64,000 nucleotides of DNA from SB11 sp964584305 (GCA_964584305.1 CAZOZL010000010.1:1-64000), one strand, 5' to 3'; positions 27,970-38,095 are shown, numbered from the stretch's first letter. Notes: generated by a model from the letters alone, not told the origin. Translations and numbers: made by a program.

Positions 27970-28623
27970 TTAGTTGTTTTTTAAATAGTTAACGTAATGA
28001 ATAACTTCCCAACGCTCTTCTGGTGTTAATACAGAAGCGTATGAACCCATAAGGTTTATACCGTATGTAATAGAATGATAAACTCCACCATCAGGTAGTG
28101 TTTGTATTCTTTGAGTTTTGTATGAAGGGATATTTTTAGGCGGAAACTTAACCGATACAGCCCCTTCGCCCAAACCATCATAACCATGACAGGGCGAGCA
28201 ATTACGGTTATATAATTTTTTGCCTGTAGCCAATGTAGCTTGGGTGAGTGGTATTGGATTTTTCAACATTTGCATAGCGGAGTCTTTACCTGCCAATGAG
28301 TTGGTATAAGGATACTGCATAGCTAAAAAATTATTAATAAAGCTATGTCCTGCCTCATAAGTTAAATCACGAGGTATTGTTCCCTTAACGGGTGCACGCA
28401 TTGTTTTACCATCTTTTGTAAGCAGTACATTGCGCCCACTGGTAGTTTGTAATAAGTGAAACTCTTTATCAGCAAGCTGTGTCATTGGCTCATACCCTTT
28501 TGATACATACATATCAGGGGCATACTCAACACCAGGGTCATTGCCTCCAGCCCTACCACAACTTTGCAGTAATGTAGCCATAGCTACAACGGGTAGTACA
28601 TATTTTATTATACGGTTTCTCAT
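27970..28623 (-). CDS. actE: Alternative complex III subunit ActE (monohaem cytochrome c lipoprotein)
   Basis: The 217-residue protein has a lipobox (TLLQSCGRAG, Cys22) and one class I cytochrome c haem motif CSPCH (142-146) with a distal Met candidate in INLMGSY. It carries electrons from the complex toward the terminal oxidase. The start overlaps the actD stop by 4 bp (ATGA). Confidence 0.94.
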   Translation of the reverse strand: MRNRIIKYVLPVVAMATLLQSCGRAGGNDPGVEYAPDMYVSKGYEPMTQLADKEFHLLQTTSGRNVLLTKDGKTMRAPVKGTIPRDLTYEAGHSFINNFLAMQYPYTNSLAGKDSAMQMLKNPIPLTQATLATGKKLYNRNCSPCHGYDGLGEGAVSVKFPPKNIPSYKTQRIQTLPDGGVYHSITYGINLMGSYASVLTPEERWEVIHYVNYLKNN

Positions 28624-29156
28624 TTACTTACTCCTTTCTCTCTAATATCTATTGCTCCGTTTTCTTTCAGCATATTGCTCAACTCATCTTTGCTCATGGT
28701 TTGCTTATCCATATTCAAAGAAATGATATACAAATCGTCTGTTTGGCGTAAATCAATCAATTGCTCACGTTTACCGTGTATCATATTAGCACGACCAAAA
28801 AAGAAAAATGCCATACCAAAAGCGGTAAACAGAATAGTTAACTCAAACGTAACAGGAATAAACGAGGGCATATAGCCACCGTTAGGCTTTCCACCGATAA
28901 GCATAGACCAATCAAAAATATTGGTATATAGCTGCAAAACAACAGCCGATATTGTACCCGTTAAACCACATAAAAAAGCTATAACAGTAAGGCGTGAACG
29001 CTTAATATTTAAGGCTTTCTCAATACCGTGAACGGGATGCGGAGTGTAACAATCATCTATGGGTGCGCCAGCATCTTTCATCTTAAAAGCAGAGGCAAGA
29101 AATTGGTCAGCATCATCATAAACGCCGTACAACATATTATTTTTCTTTTTACTCAT
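28620..29156 (-). CDS. actD: Alternative complex III subunit ActD (DUF3341)
   Basis: The 178-residue membrane protein has two transmembrane helices (about 58-82 and 100-125), with MLYGVYDDADQFLASAFKM at the N-terminus and YTPHPVHGIEKAL, the conserved DUF3341 block. It is a small structural subunit of ACIII with no cofactor. It lies 17 bp after actC and overlaps actE by 4 bp. Confidence 0.93.
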   Translation of the reverse strand: MSKKKNNMLYGVYDDADQFLASAFKMKDAGAPIDDCYTPHPVHGIEKALNIKRSRLTVIAFLCGLTGTISAVVLQLYTNIFDWSMLIGGKPNGGYMPSFIPVTFELTILFTAFGMAFFFFGRANMIHGKREQLIDLRQTDDLYIISLNMDKQTMSKDELSNMLKENGAIDIREKGVSK

Positions 29157-29173
29157 TGTTTTCTATTTACGGA

Positions 29174-30547
29174 TTAATGAGAGTTGTTCTCGGTATTTTT
29201 TTCTTTGGGAGGTAAAATAGATTTCACTTCCGACATATTTATAATGGGTAAGAACCGGCAGAATAAAAAGAAGAAGGTGAAAAACAACCCAAACGAACCT
29301 ACAAATATGCCTACCTCTGTGGGAGAGGGGTAATACATTACCCAACTCGAGGGCAGGTAATCACGGTGTAGTGAGGTTACTATAATCACAAAACGCTCAA
29401 ACCACATTCCTATATTTACAATTATAGACATCATAAAAATAAACCACGGTGTGGTACGTGCCCATTTAAACCAAAATACCTGTGGGGCTATCAGGTTACA
29501 ACTCATCATAGTCCAGTATGCCCACCAGTACTCACCACTCATCCTATTAAGGAAAGCGTATTGCTCGTATTGTACGCCAGAGTACCACGCAATAATAAAC
29601 TCAGTGATGTACGCTAAACCTACCAAAGATCCTGTGAGCAGAATAACTCTACACATGGCATCAAGGTGTCCAACGGTAATGTAGTTTTCATAGTTCATCA
29701 CCTTGCGGGCAATAATCAATAGTGTTAGCACCATAGCAAAACCTGAAAAAATTGCACCCGCTACAAAGTAGGGGGGGAATATTGTTGTATGCCACCCTGG
29801 TACTATTGCCGTAGCAAAGTCCATAGATACAATAGTATGTACCGAAAGTACTAATGGAGTAGATATACCCGCTAATATTAATGACACTACTTCGTAACGT
29901 GCCCAAGTTCTTACAGAACCATCCCAGCCCATAGAAAAGAAGTGGTAAACAAACTTGCGTACTTTGCTGGTAGCACGGTCTCTTACTGATGCTATATCAG
30001 GTATCATACCCAAGTACCAAAATAATAACGATACCGAGAAGTAGGTAGAAATGGCAAATACATCCCAAAGTAGGGGCGAGTTAAAGTTTACCCATAGTGA
30101 GCCAAATGCGTTAGGCAATGGTAAAGCCCAATAAGGACCTATCCATACCCTACCCATGTGAAATAGTGGAAATATTGCCGCACACATTACCGCAAAAATT
30201 GTCATGGCTTCTGCGGAGCGGTTAATAGACATTCTCCATTTTTGGCGGAAAAGTAAAAGGATAGCAGAAATTAATGTTCCTGCATGCCCAATACCTACCC
30301 AAAATACGAAGTTGGTAATATCCCAAGCCCAACCTACGGTCTTGTTAATACCCCATAGCCCTAAACCTACGGTGGATGATGTCCAAAGATTCCAAAGTAG
30401 TATGCCTAAACAAATTACCGAAATAATGAAACCAACCCACCAAGCTTTTGAGGGTTTATTTTCCATGGGGCGACAAATGTCTGCCGTTACGTCGGCGGGC
30501 GTTTTGCCTCCTGTTACAAGCGGTTCTCTTATGGGAGATTCGTACAT
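29174..30547 (-). CDS. actC: Alternative complex III subunit ActC (NrfD-like)
   Basis: The 457-residue polytopic protein (about ten helices) is an NrfD/PsrC-type subunit that binds menaquinol. It has the typical loops FWVGIGHAGTLISAILLL, FPLFHMGRVW and HTIVSMDFATAIVPGWH. It starts 46 bp after actB. Electrons from the quinol pass to the iron-sulfur subunit ActB. Confidence 0.95.
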   Translation of the reverse strand: MYESPIREPLVTGGKTPADVTADICRPMENKPSKAWWVGFIISVICLGILLWNLWTSSTVGLGLWGINKTVGWAWDITNFVFWVGIGHAGTLISAILLLFRQKWRMSINRSAEAMTIFAVMCAAIFPLFHMGRVWIGPYWALPLPNAFGSLWVNFNSPLLWDVFAISTYFSVSLLFWYLGMIPDIASVRDRATSKVRKFVYHFFSMGWDGSVRTWARYEVVSLILAGISTPLVLSVHTIVSMDFATAIVPGWHTTIFPPYFVAGAIFSGFAMVLTLLIIARKVMNYENYITVGHLDAMCRVILLTGSLVGLAYITEFIIAWYSGVQYEQYAFLNRMSGEYWWAYWTMMSCNLIAPQVFWFKWARTTPWFIFMMSIIVNIGMWFERFVIIVTSLHRDYLPSSWVMYYPSPTEVGIFVGSFGLFFTFFFLFCRFLPIINMSEVKSILPPKEKNTENNSH

Positions 30548-30593
30548 GGCTATCTATTCTTGGTTAATGTATAAAATCCTTAATTAATATATC

Positions 30594-33500
30594 TTAGTGT
30601 GCAGCTTTTTCATGTTTCTTTTCGCCTTTTGCAGGGCTTTTAGTTTTGCTACTACCTTCTACCTCTTCTGTGTTACGTATTTTAGTTAAATATGCAACAG
30701 AAGGCTGAATATTCAGTTCATCCAACATATGGTATGAACGCTCATTGTTATGCAAGCGAGAAATTTCACTTTTTGGGTCTTTCAAGTCTCCAAACACTAT
30801 TGCACCTGTTGGGCAACTTTGTTGGCAAGCTGTTTTAATATCCCCATCGTTAACAACACGGTTTTGTAGTTTCGCTTCTAATTTACCATATTGGATACGT
30901 TGCACACAGAATGAGCATTTTTCCATAACACCACGGGTACGCACAGTTACATCAGGGTTGATGACCATTTTACCCAAGTCGTTATTCATATAATAGTCAA
31001 ACTTGTCATTATCATTATATCTAAACCAGTTAAACCTACGCACTTTGTATGGGCAGTTGTTTGCACAATACTTAGTACCAATACAACGGTTATACGTCAT
31101 TTGGTTTAAACCTTCGCTGCTACCTGTGGTTGCCAATACTGGGCAAACTGTTTCGCAGGGTGCGTGTCCACAGTGTTGGCACATCATAGGTGCGTGTACC
31201 ACACTCACCGTATCATACAGGTGCGCCTTATCATCATCCTCGTATCCTTCTGTTTCACCAATTCCTAAATCGCCCGATTTTGTGAAACCTGCTCCTAATT
31301 GTTCGTCATCAGGGTTTATAGTTTCAGGGGCAAAACGGTAATAGCGGTCTATACGTATCCAGTGCATTTCACGGCGACGGCGTACTTCAACTCTACCTAC
31401 AACAGGCACATTATTCTCGGCACTACAACTTACTATACAAGCACCGCAACCAGTACACGCATTTAAGTCTATTGCCATGCCCCATTTATGCCCTTTATTA
31501 TCGTGTTCTTCCCACAGGGTATAGTATTGGTTAGCATTTTTAGGGTCGCGAATTAAACCATGATGGTCGTGGTTTCTGGTAGTAGGGTCTTTTTGGTACT
31601 CGCCCAGTGTAGATTCTTTTATCAAATCACGCCCTTCAATAGAGTGGTGTGTTTGTGTTAGAGCCAACTCGTAACGTTTTGTACTTTTTTCAAGATTTAT
31701 TTTTAAAGAAACATTAGTGTATGAGCCATTTGCATAGCTGCGAGTAGGATAAACATCAAACCCGCCTGTTTCTTTTATTACCTTGCCTACCTCTGCATCA
31801 CGCCCATAACCTATGGCAATACCTACGGTATCACGGGCTTGCCCTGGCTGAATTAGTACAGGTACGTTTTCTAATTTTAAGCTGCCAATGCTTACGTTTA
31901 CCGTATCGCCATCGTTAACATCTAAAATATCGGCATTGTATTTTGAAAGTGAAGCATAATTATCCCAAGTAACCTTAGTGATAGGGTCGGGCAATTCTTG
32001 CAACCAAGGGTTGTTTGCTTCGCTACCATCACGTATACCTACTTTTTGATATGCTACAAACTCTAATCCCTTATTATTAGGTTTAGCAATTTTTGATGCC
32101 ATTTCAGCATAGTTTGCAGCAGAGGTGTAGGTTTGTGTAGTTTGTGCAGGCAATGTAAATAATCCGCTTTGGATACTCTCGTTCCACATAGTGGTAAAAG
32201 AACTGTATTTGCTTTGCAAACCAAACATTTTGGTTTCCCAGTTATTTTTAATGTAATCGTATGCTGGGGTGGTATTACCCGCCCATGTTAAAATACTTTC
32301 TAATGCTTGGCGAGTTTCAAATACCTTCTCCATGGTAGGTTGGGTAAAAGAAAATATGCCTGTTTTTATTTCAGAATCACCCCAACTTTCTAAATAGTGA
32401 TTATCAGGACAAGCATAGCCGCATAGTTTTGCTGTTTCATCAAGGTTATACGCCATTGATACTGATAATTCGGCTTTTTTCAAACCATCCACAATTTTTT
32501 TACTGTTGTGGTAAGTATATGCAGGGTTAATACCGTGCATTATTACAGCACCTATTTTACCGCTCGATAAATCACTAACAAATTTTTCAAAAGCAGCATC
32601 TGTGCCTTTGTATTGGTGGCTGGCATTATCCAAGTCTATGGTAGTGCCATAGTTGCCCAGCATTTCGTTAATCCCATTTACAACACATTGTGTGTAGCGG
32701 TTGTTACTACCGCAAACTACTAAGCCTTTGCCTTTATTCTTCCAAAGGTCTTTAGCGGCGTTGCTTATAGAGTTGCCCGCCAATTCTAATTTACCACTGG
32801 CTAATGCATCTTTCCCTGCCAAACTTGCAATTTCGTTATATAAAGCTATAATGGCTGCACCTTGTTTTGAGGGTTTAATGGGCATACGTATATCAGCATT
32901 CGAGCCTGTTAATGACAACAATGACTCAAACTGATAATGGCGTGATATTTCTTTTTGCCCGTCTCTTAAATTACGATTTTTTGACCACTGGCGTGAATAC
33001 TCTGTTGGAGAAATCCAAGTGCCTAAAAAATCGGCATCAAAACTTACTATTACCTGCGCTTTATCAAAGTTATACGATGGCACTACTGCTTTATCAAAGC
33101 ACATGGTGTTTGCTTCAATAATACCACTGTACGATATAGCATCGTATGTAATATGTTCTGTTGTTGGGTATTTAGCTTTAAACTCTTCAATTGCACTAAG
33201 CATTGAAGGGCTACTTACCGTACTTGATACTATGCGAATAGCACCACCAGTAGCAGCTATTTTTGCTAATTTATCTGTAATTTCTTTATCGGCTTTTTCC
33301 CAAGTAGTGTGTTTACTTCCCTTCATAGGAGCATCTAAACGCTCACTATCGTATAGGCTAAGTATTGATGCTTGTCCTAAAGCATCAACGCCACCACCAG
33401 TAAAAGATTTCTCGTTACCTTCAATCTTTATTGGGCGACCCTCACGGGTTTTTACCAATACAGGAAGATTGTTGTAGGTAGTTGCATACCAGTTAGGATT

Positions 33501-33767
33501 ACCAGGGGTAATTTCTTCTGGTTTAATAACATAAGGAATTACATTTTTCACAGGTGCTTTGTTACACGCTGCTAATGCAACAGCCGAAACACTGAACCCG
33601 AAAAATTTAAGGAAATCTCTTCTATTTGAAGATAACTCCATAGTATCCTCACTAAAAGTTTCTTCTAAGGGAAAGCCTTCAACAAACTCATTTTTATTTC
33701 CTTGAACAAATTCAGGGACGTTATTCAACTCCTCTAATCCCTTCCAGTATTTATTTTTATTTTCCAT
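30594..33767 (-). CDS. actB: Alternative complex III subunit ActB (molybdopterin-like plus Fe-S protein)
   Basis: The 1057-residue protein has a Tat-like signal (RRDFLKFFGFSVSAVALAAC, about 48) with a following cysteine. An N-terminal region (about 110-700) resembles molybdopterin oxidoreductases without a visible cofactor-binding Cys motif, as is usual for ActB1. A ferredoxin-like C-terminal region (about 750-980) carries cysteine clusters CTGCGACIVSC, CQHCGHAPCETVC, CIGTKYCANNC and CSFCVQR...CQQSCPTGA for four iron-sulfur clusters. Both ActB domains are fused in one gene, as is common in Bacteroidota. Confidence 0.95.
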   Translation of the reverse strand: MENKNKYWKGLEELNNVPEFVQGNKNEFVEGFPLEETFSEDTMELSSNRRDFLKFFGFSVSAVALAACNKAPVKNVIPYVIKPEEITPGNPNWYATTYNNLPVLVKTREGRPIKIEGNEKSFTGGGVDALGQASILSLYDSERLDAPMKGSKHTTWEKADKEITDKLAKIAATGGAIRIVSSTVSSPSMLSAIEEFKAKYPTTEHITYDAISYSGIIEANTMCFDKAVVPSYNFDKAQVIVSFDADFLGTWISPTEYSRQWSKNRNLRDGQKEISRHYQFESLLSLTGSNADIRMPIKPSKQGAAIIALYNEIASLAGKDALASGKLELAGNSISNAAKDLWKNKGKGLVVCGSNNRYTQCVVNGINEMLGNYGTTIDLDNASHQYKGTDAAFEKFVSDLSSGKIGAVIMHGINPAYTYHNSKKIVDGLKKAELSVSMAYNLDETAKLCGYACPDNHYLESWGDSEIKTGIFSFTQPTMEKVFETRQALESILTWAGNTTPAYDYIKNNWETKMFGLQSKYSSFTTMWNESIQSGLFTLPAQTTQTYTSAANYAEMASKIAKPNNKGLEFVAYQKVGIRDGSEANNPWLQELPDPITKVTWDNYASLSKYNADILDVNDGDTVNVSIGSLKLENVPVLIQPGQARDTVGIAIGYGRDAEVGKVIKETGGFDVYPTRSYANGSYTNVSLKINLEKSTKRYELALTQTHHSIEGRDLIKESTLGEYQKDPTTRNHDHHGLIRDPKNANQYYTLWEEHDNKGHKWGMAIDLNACTGCGACIVSCSAENNVPVVGRVEVRRRREMHWIRIDRYYRFAPETINPDDEQLGAGFTKSGDLGIGETEGYEDDDKAHLYDTVSVVHAPMMCQHCGHAPCETVCPVLATTGSSEGLNQMTYNRCIGTKYCANNCPYKVRRFNWFRYNDNDKFDYYMNNDLGKMVINPDVTVRTRGVMEKCSFCVQRIQYGKLEAKLQNRVVNDGDIKTACQQSCPTGAIVFGDLKDPKSEISRLHNNERSYHMLDELNIQPSVAYLTKIRNTEEVEGSSKTKSPAKGEKKHEKAAH

Positions 33768-33809
33768 CTATCGATTTTGGTGATAAAGGTTCGTAATAAG
33801 ATTTAAGAA

Positions 33810-35075
33810 TTAATAATGGCATTTACCACATTCCAACCCGCCATTCATTTTCACGGTATAGTCTGTGCGTCCCATTTTCTTTAACTCTTCGTGTATTTTT
33901 TCGTAGTAGTCGTTATTCTCTACGTCAACTTTGGCTTCACGGTGGCAGTTTATACACCACCCCATTTGCAAGCTGGTATACTGCTCTACCTTTTTCATGG
34001 TTTCAATGGGTCCATGGCAGGTTTGGCATTCTACTTTTCCTATGCTCACGTGTTGTGCGTGGTTAAAATAAGCATGGTCTGGCAGGTTGTGTATGCGCAC
34101 CCATCTAATAGGTACATTATTATTATACGCATCACGTATTTTTTGAATTTCGGGCGATACCTCAGTATCAGGGTATTTATCACCTGCAGCAATGTAGCTG
34201 TGGCAATTCATACAGGTATTTACTGCGGGTACACTTGCTTGCTTGCTAAATGATGCTGTTGAGTGGCAGTATTGACAATCTATTTTATATAAGCCTGCGT
34301 GTTTGCTATGGTCAAAAGCAATGGGCTGGGTAGGTGCATAGCCTTGTTGCACTCCTATCTCTTGGTTGGCATATTTAAAGTAGTACCCGCCACCCAATAC
34401 TGAAAATATGACCAGTATTACTAAAGTAGTTATGGTGGGGTTAAGGTCTTGCAACCATGGTTGAAATTTAGTTTTGTACCAGCTTGGTTTTGCTGCTATG
34501 GTTTCATCTTCGGGAAATTTTTTGCTAAGCAACGTGCCTAACATTACTTTAACTCTTGAAAGTAATAAGGCTATTGCTAATAATACTATTGCCAATACGC
34601 CTAATACAAACAGTGTGCTGGCAGAGTAGAAACTATCACTACCTGCTGATACAGGCGTGCCACTTGCCTCTCCATTAGTTTTAGTGGCAGTGGCAACAAC
34701 TGCTGCGGGCGCAGTTTTAATATACGCTATTATAGATTTTATTTGCCCCTCTTCTAAAAACTCAAAAGAGTTCATATTAGATTTATTGTTTTCTTCAAAC
34801 AGCTTAACAGCAAGTGCATCACCGTCTGCTATCATTTTAGCAGCGTTTTTAATCCAATTAGTAAGCCACACTTCTGTGCGCCCTGGGCGTTTATCTACAT
34901 CACGCAAAGCAGGTCCTACTACCTTAGCATCTATTGCATGGCAGGCTACACAATGTTCATTAAAAAGCTGTTCTCCCTCAGCCACATCTTGTGCCATTGC
35001 TGTTTGCGATATTGTAAACAGACCTATTACGGCGGGTAGAATAAGAAGACGTTTAAGCGTTGAAGTATGCACCAT
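33810..35075 (-). CDS. actA: Alternative complex III subunit ActA (multihaem cytochrome c)
   Basis: The 421-residue first gene of the operon has a signal peptide (about 1-29), an N-terminal monohaem cytochrome c domain (CVACH, 42-46), two hydrophobic helices (about 155-178 and 217-236), and a C-terminal pentahaem region with CQYCH, CMNCH, CQTCH, CINCH and CGKCH. That makes six CxxCH sites. The monohaem domain is an addition to the usual pentahaem ActA. It transfers electrons in the periplasm. Confidence 0.94.
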   Translation of the reverse strand: MVHTSTLKRLLILPAVIGLFTISQTAMAQDVAEGEQLFNEHCVACHAIDAKVVGPALRDVDKRPGRTEVWLTNWIKNAAKMIADGDALAVKLFEENNKSNMNSFEFLEEGQIKSIIAYIKTAPAAVVATATKTNGEASGTPVSAGSDSFYSASTLFVLGVLAIVLLAIALLLSRVKVMLGTLLSKKFPEDETIAAKPSWYKTKFQPWLQDLNPTITTLVILVIFSVLGGGYYFKYANQEIGVQQGYAPTQPIAFDHSKHAGLYKIDCQYCHSTASFSKQASVPAVNTCMNCHSYIAAGDKYPDTEVSPEIQKIRDAYNNNVPIRWVRIHNLPDHAYFNHAQHVSIGKVECQTCHGPIETMKKVEQYTSLQMGWCINCHREAKVDVENNDYYEKIHEELKKMGRTDYTVKMNGGLECGKCHY

Positions 35076-35142
35076 ATACGTTTAAGATTTTCATAAAGCC
35101 ACGGGCTATATGTTTATACAAATTTTTACCGTGATTTTGGCG

Positions 35143-35150
35143 CAAATATA
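35143..35150 (-). promoter_or_regulatory. Predicted -7 box (TATATTTG) of the act operon
   Basis: The minus strand reads TATATTTG 68 bases before the actA ATG, an exact TAnnTTTG match. The -33 element is not clear. Confidence 0.5.
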
Positions 35151-35280
35151 GTATGCAATTATATTGACTGACTAAAAAAAGTACACTATTTTAATAATTT
35201 AAAATCTGTCTAAATAAGGCGGTAAATCTTTTATTTATAAGGGTTCTACGCAAGGGTGCGAATAGAGAGGGATAAATGAA

Positions 35281-37227
35281 TTATGAAGGCAGCTTAACTA
35301 AGTCCAAAGAAGAGTACACAGAATTGTTGCTCACATATTCAGGTACTATTTGTTTCATTTTTTTAACCAAAAGTTCTGTATTGTGTGCTTTTATTAGAGA
35401 TATGAGTGCACTTACTTCCTCAGAAATCACCTCATAGTCATACGGTTTTAGCTTGGCTATGGTAATTTTGGGGTGATGCGTGGAGATGGTATTTTCAGAA
35501 TTGTTGAGCAATTCTTCCATCAGTTTTTCACCAGGGCGAAGCCCAGAAAACGCTATTGTAATATCTTTCCCTAATTTAAGCCCTGATAGTTTTATCATTT
35601 TCTTAGCCAAATCAACAATTTTCACCGATTTGCCCATATCAAAAATAAATATCTCGCCACCCTTGCCCATATTTCCCGCTTCTATTACTAATTGGCAGGC
35701 TTCGGGTATGGTCATAAAATACCGTGTAATATCAGGGTGTGTAACTGTTATTGGTCCACCTTCGGCAATTTGTTTCTTAAATAAAGGGATAACCGACCCG
35801 TTTGAACCTAATACATTACCAAAGCGGGTAGTTATAAAACGTGTTGAGGTATTAGTAGGCGAGTTATTCAGCCCTTGCACATACAACTCGGCAATGCGTT
35901 TGCTGGCACCCATCACATTAGTAGGGTTTACTGCTTTATCCGTAGATACCATTACAAACTTGCCAATCTTATATTTTACTGCAAGGTCTGCCAATGTTTT
36001 AGTACCGTGTACATTAGTACACACAGCTTCCTCAGGATTGTCCTCCATTAATGGAACGTGCTTGTAGGCAGCCGCATGGTAAATAACATCGGGCATATAA
36101 GTAGCTATAATATTCTCCATTTTTTGAAGACTTCTTATATCTGCCATTATTATTTCAACGGTTTTGCTATATCCGTGATTTTTAAATTTCTCTTTCAACT
36201 CGCCTTCAAGCTCATACAAGGGTGTTTCAGCTTGGTCTATTAAAATAAGTTTTAGTGGGTAAAAGGGAATAAGCTGGCGTATTATCTCACTTCCTATTGA
36301 GCCTGCCGCACCCGTAATAAGTATAGTTTTTCCTTTAATGTTTTGGCTAATTTTTTCTATGTCCAATTGTATCTCATCACGCTCAAGCAAATCTTCAATA
36401 TTTACTTTTTTAAGTTGGCTCACACTAAGCTCACCATTAATCCACTTCTCCACTGGGGGTACTACTTTTATTTTAACATTAAGTGCTAAACATTCCTCTA
36501 CCAGTTCTTTTTTACGCTGGCGACTAATGTTTTGTATGGATATAATTACCTCATTTACCCTATTTTCTTTAACCAGTTTTTCTAAATGTGTTTCTGTATG
36601 ATAAATAGGTACACCGTCTATCCGTTTTTTGGCTTTTGATGGATTATCATCAACAAAAGCTACTACCTTAATACGGTTTCTTGATTCCTCCTCTATAGTT
36701 CTTTTGGTTAATAAACCTGAATCTCCTGCGCCGTAAATAATTAGGTTTGCCTTATCTCCGTGGTTTTGCGCCCTTTCAGTTGCACTAATACGCCTAAACA
36801 GGTATTTGTATGCAAAACGAGACGATACCATTAGCACTAATGCAATAAATAAGTCAATAATTATTATTGAGTGAGGCAATAGGAAGGTATTTGTATCAGA
36901 GGTTTTTGACGAGATAAAGTTTGCAATAAGAAGTAAAACAGTACCCACCACTAATGTAGCAAAAATCCGAATTATATCTTGTGTGCCCGAGTAGCGTACA
37001 ATACCATGATGTGTTTTTGCAAAATAAAAGGTAATAAGCCTAATGCCTAACAGTATAGGCAAAGCACTATAAAAAATAGTGTAAATGCTGTTGTCTAACT
37101 CAAAATTGTAACGAAGCAAGAACGCAAAACCAAACGAAAAAAAGCAAATACTAAGGTCGATTAATAATATAATCCACCTGGGCATATGTTTTTTTGTTGG
37201 ATTTATTAGCATCTCGTCTATCTTCAT
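35281..37227 (-). CDS. CapD/PglF-like nucleotide-sugar 4,6-dehydratase
   Basis: The 648-residue membrane-bound SDR enzyme has four N-terminal transmembrane helices (about 15-130), a CoA-binding-like Rossmann domain (about 155-280, IYGAGDSGLLTKRT) and the catalytic SDR domain (about 300-600) with GAAGSIGSEI, ILIDQAETPLYE, VSTDKAVNPTNVMGASKR and GLRPGEKLMEELL. Such enzymes dehydrate UDP-GlcNAc as an early step of surface polysaccharide or O-glycan synthesis. It follows the NusG-like gene in the same direction, 64 bp downstream. Confidence 0.93.
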   Translation of the reverse strand: MKIDEMLINPTKKHMPRWIILLIDLSICFFSFGFAFLLRYNFELDNSIYTIFYSALPILLGIRLITFYFAKTHHGIVRYSGTQDIIRIFATLVVGTVLLLIANFISSKTSDTNTFLLPHSIIIIDLFIALVLMVSSRFAYKYLFRRISATERAQNHGDKANLIIYGAGDSGLLTKRTIEEESRNRIKVVAFVDDNPSKAKKRIDGVPIYHTETHLEKLVKENRVNEVIISIQNISRQRKKELVEECLALNVKIKVVPPVEKWINGELSVSQLKKVNIEDLLERDEIQLDIEKISQNIKGKTILITGAAGSIGSEIIRQLIPFYPLKLILIDQAETPLYELEGELKEKFKNHGYSKTVEIIMADIRSLQKMENIIATYMPDVIYHAAAYKHVPLMEDNPEEAVCTNVHGTKTLADLAVKYKIGKFVMVSTDKAVNPTNVMGASKRIAELYVQGLNNSPTNTSTRFITTRFGNVLGSNGSVIPLFKKQIAEGGPITVTHPDITRYFMTIPEACQLVIEAGNMGKGGEIFIFDMGKSVKIVDLAKKMIKLSGLKLGKDITIAFSGLRPGEKLMEELLNNSENTISTHHPKITIAKLKPYDYEVISEEVSALISLIKAHNTELLVKKMKQIVPEYVSNNSVYSSLDLVKLPS

Positions 37228-37291
37228 ATCACAAAAATATAGTTATATCAGTTAAAAATGTATTCAGAGTTATTTTATTATTTGAGTTGTA

Positions 37292-37828
37292 CTATTTTTC
37301 TTTTGGTTGCGGTTTTATCCCTTCAAGTGGCGAAAGAAAACTTGATGGAATGCTGATTAGTATAGACTGGTTAATATATCCCACCCGTATTGATGCTCTT
37401 TTTTCGCCTCGGTAATCTACCAACTCTCCTGTAACACCCATCATAGGTCCTGCAATAATTTCTATTGGAGTTCCTGCTTCAAGGTTATCCACTGCTTCCA
37501 ACTCGTCAGGGTATTCAATTAAAAGTTTTCTAATAATGTCCAAGTCATTTTTTGGCACGGGTACTGCTTTCCCCGAAAATGTGATATACCTAACTATACC
37601 TTGTATATTAAGTACCTTATAGTACTCGGCTTCAACAATATTAACAAACAAGTAGGATTTAAAAAGGGGTTCTTCTACCCATTTTTTTCTATCACTCCAC
37701 TTTTTTAATGTTTTAAACAAAGGTAAATAGTGTTCTATACCTCCCTGTGCAAGCCTTTCTGCTGCTTTTTTTTCAGCCCTTGGTTGGGTATAAACAGCAA
37801 ACCATTTTTTATTGGTCATTGTACTCAT
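37292..37828 (-). CDS. UpxY-family NusG-like transcription antiterminator
   Basis: The 178-residue protein has an N-terminal NGN domain (KWFAVYTQPRAEKKAAERL, about 8-100) and a C-terminal KOW-like domain (about 120-165, GTPIEIIAGPMMGVTGELV). It is of the UpxY type that binds the transcription complex of long polysaccharide operons and prevents early termination. It directly precedes the CapD-like gene, the standard opening of such loci. The long polysaccharide gene set does not follow here. Confidence 0.9.
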   Translation of the reverse strand: MSTMTNKKWFAVYTQPRAEKKAAERLAQGGIEHYLPLFKTLKKWSDRKKWVEEPLFKSYLFVNIVEAEYYKVLNIQGIVRYITFSGKAVPVPKNDLDIIRKLLIEYPDELEAVDNLEAGTPIEIIAGPMMGVTGELVDYRGEKRASIRVGYINQSILISIPSSFLSPLEGIKPQPKEK

Positions 37829-37896
37829 ATTAAAACATTGTAAAAAAAGACTTCAATAAAACCTAACTACCAAATTAGGGTTTTGAAAAGGCAGTG

Positions 37897-37904
37897 CAAA
37901 AATA
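37897..37904 (-). promoter_or_regulatory. Predicted -7 box (TATTTTTG) of the UpxY-like/CapD unit
   Basis: The minus strand reads TATTTTTG 69 bases from the UpxY-like ATG, leaving a leader of roughly 60 nt. Confidence 0.45.
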
Positions 37905-38037
37905 TAAGAATTATTCTAAAATATATTACTTTTATTAAACGGTTGCTTAATAAAAGTAATAAAGCAAACAAATACACGTTTTATAAACGCAGAATTGCCG
38001 TAATTTCACCATAGTGCTCATGGGTTTTTTATGCCCT

Positions 38038-38095
38038 TCCCTACCGTTCAGGCGTTTTCTTGCAACAGGTTGAAACCTGCCGCAATTCATACATA
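38038..38095 (-). repeat. Dispersed hairpin repeat R1, copy b (inverted)
   Basis: On the minus strand it reads GTATGAATT, then GCGGCAGGTT-GA-AACCTGTTGC, then AAGAAAACGCCTGAACGG. This matches copy a at 26391-26453 at nearly every base. Confidence 0.8.
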
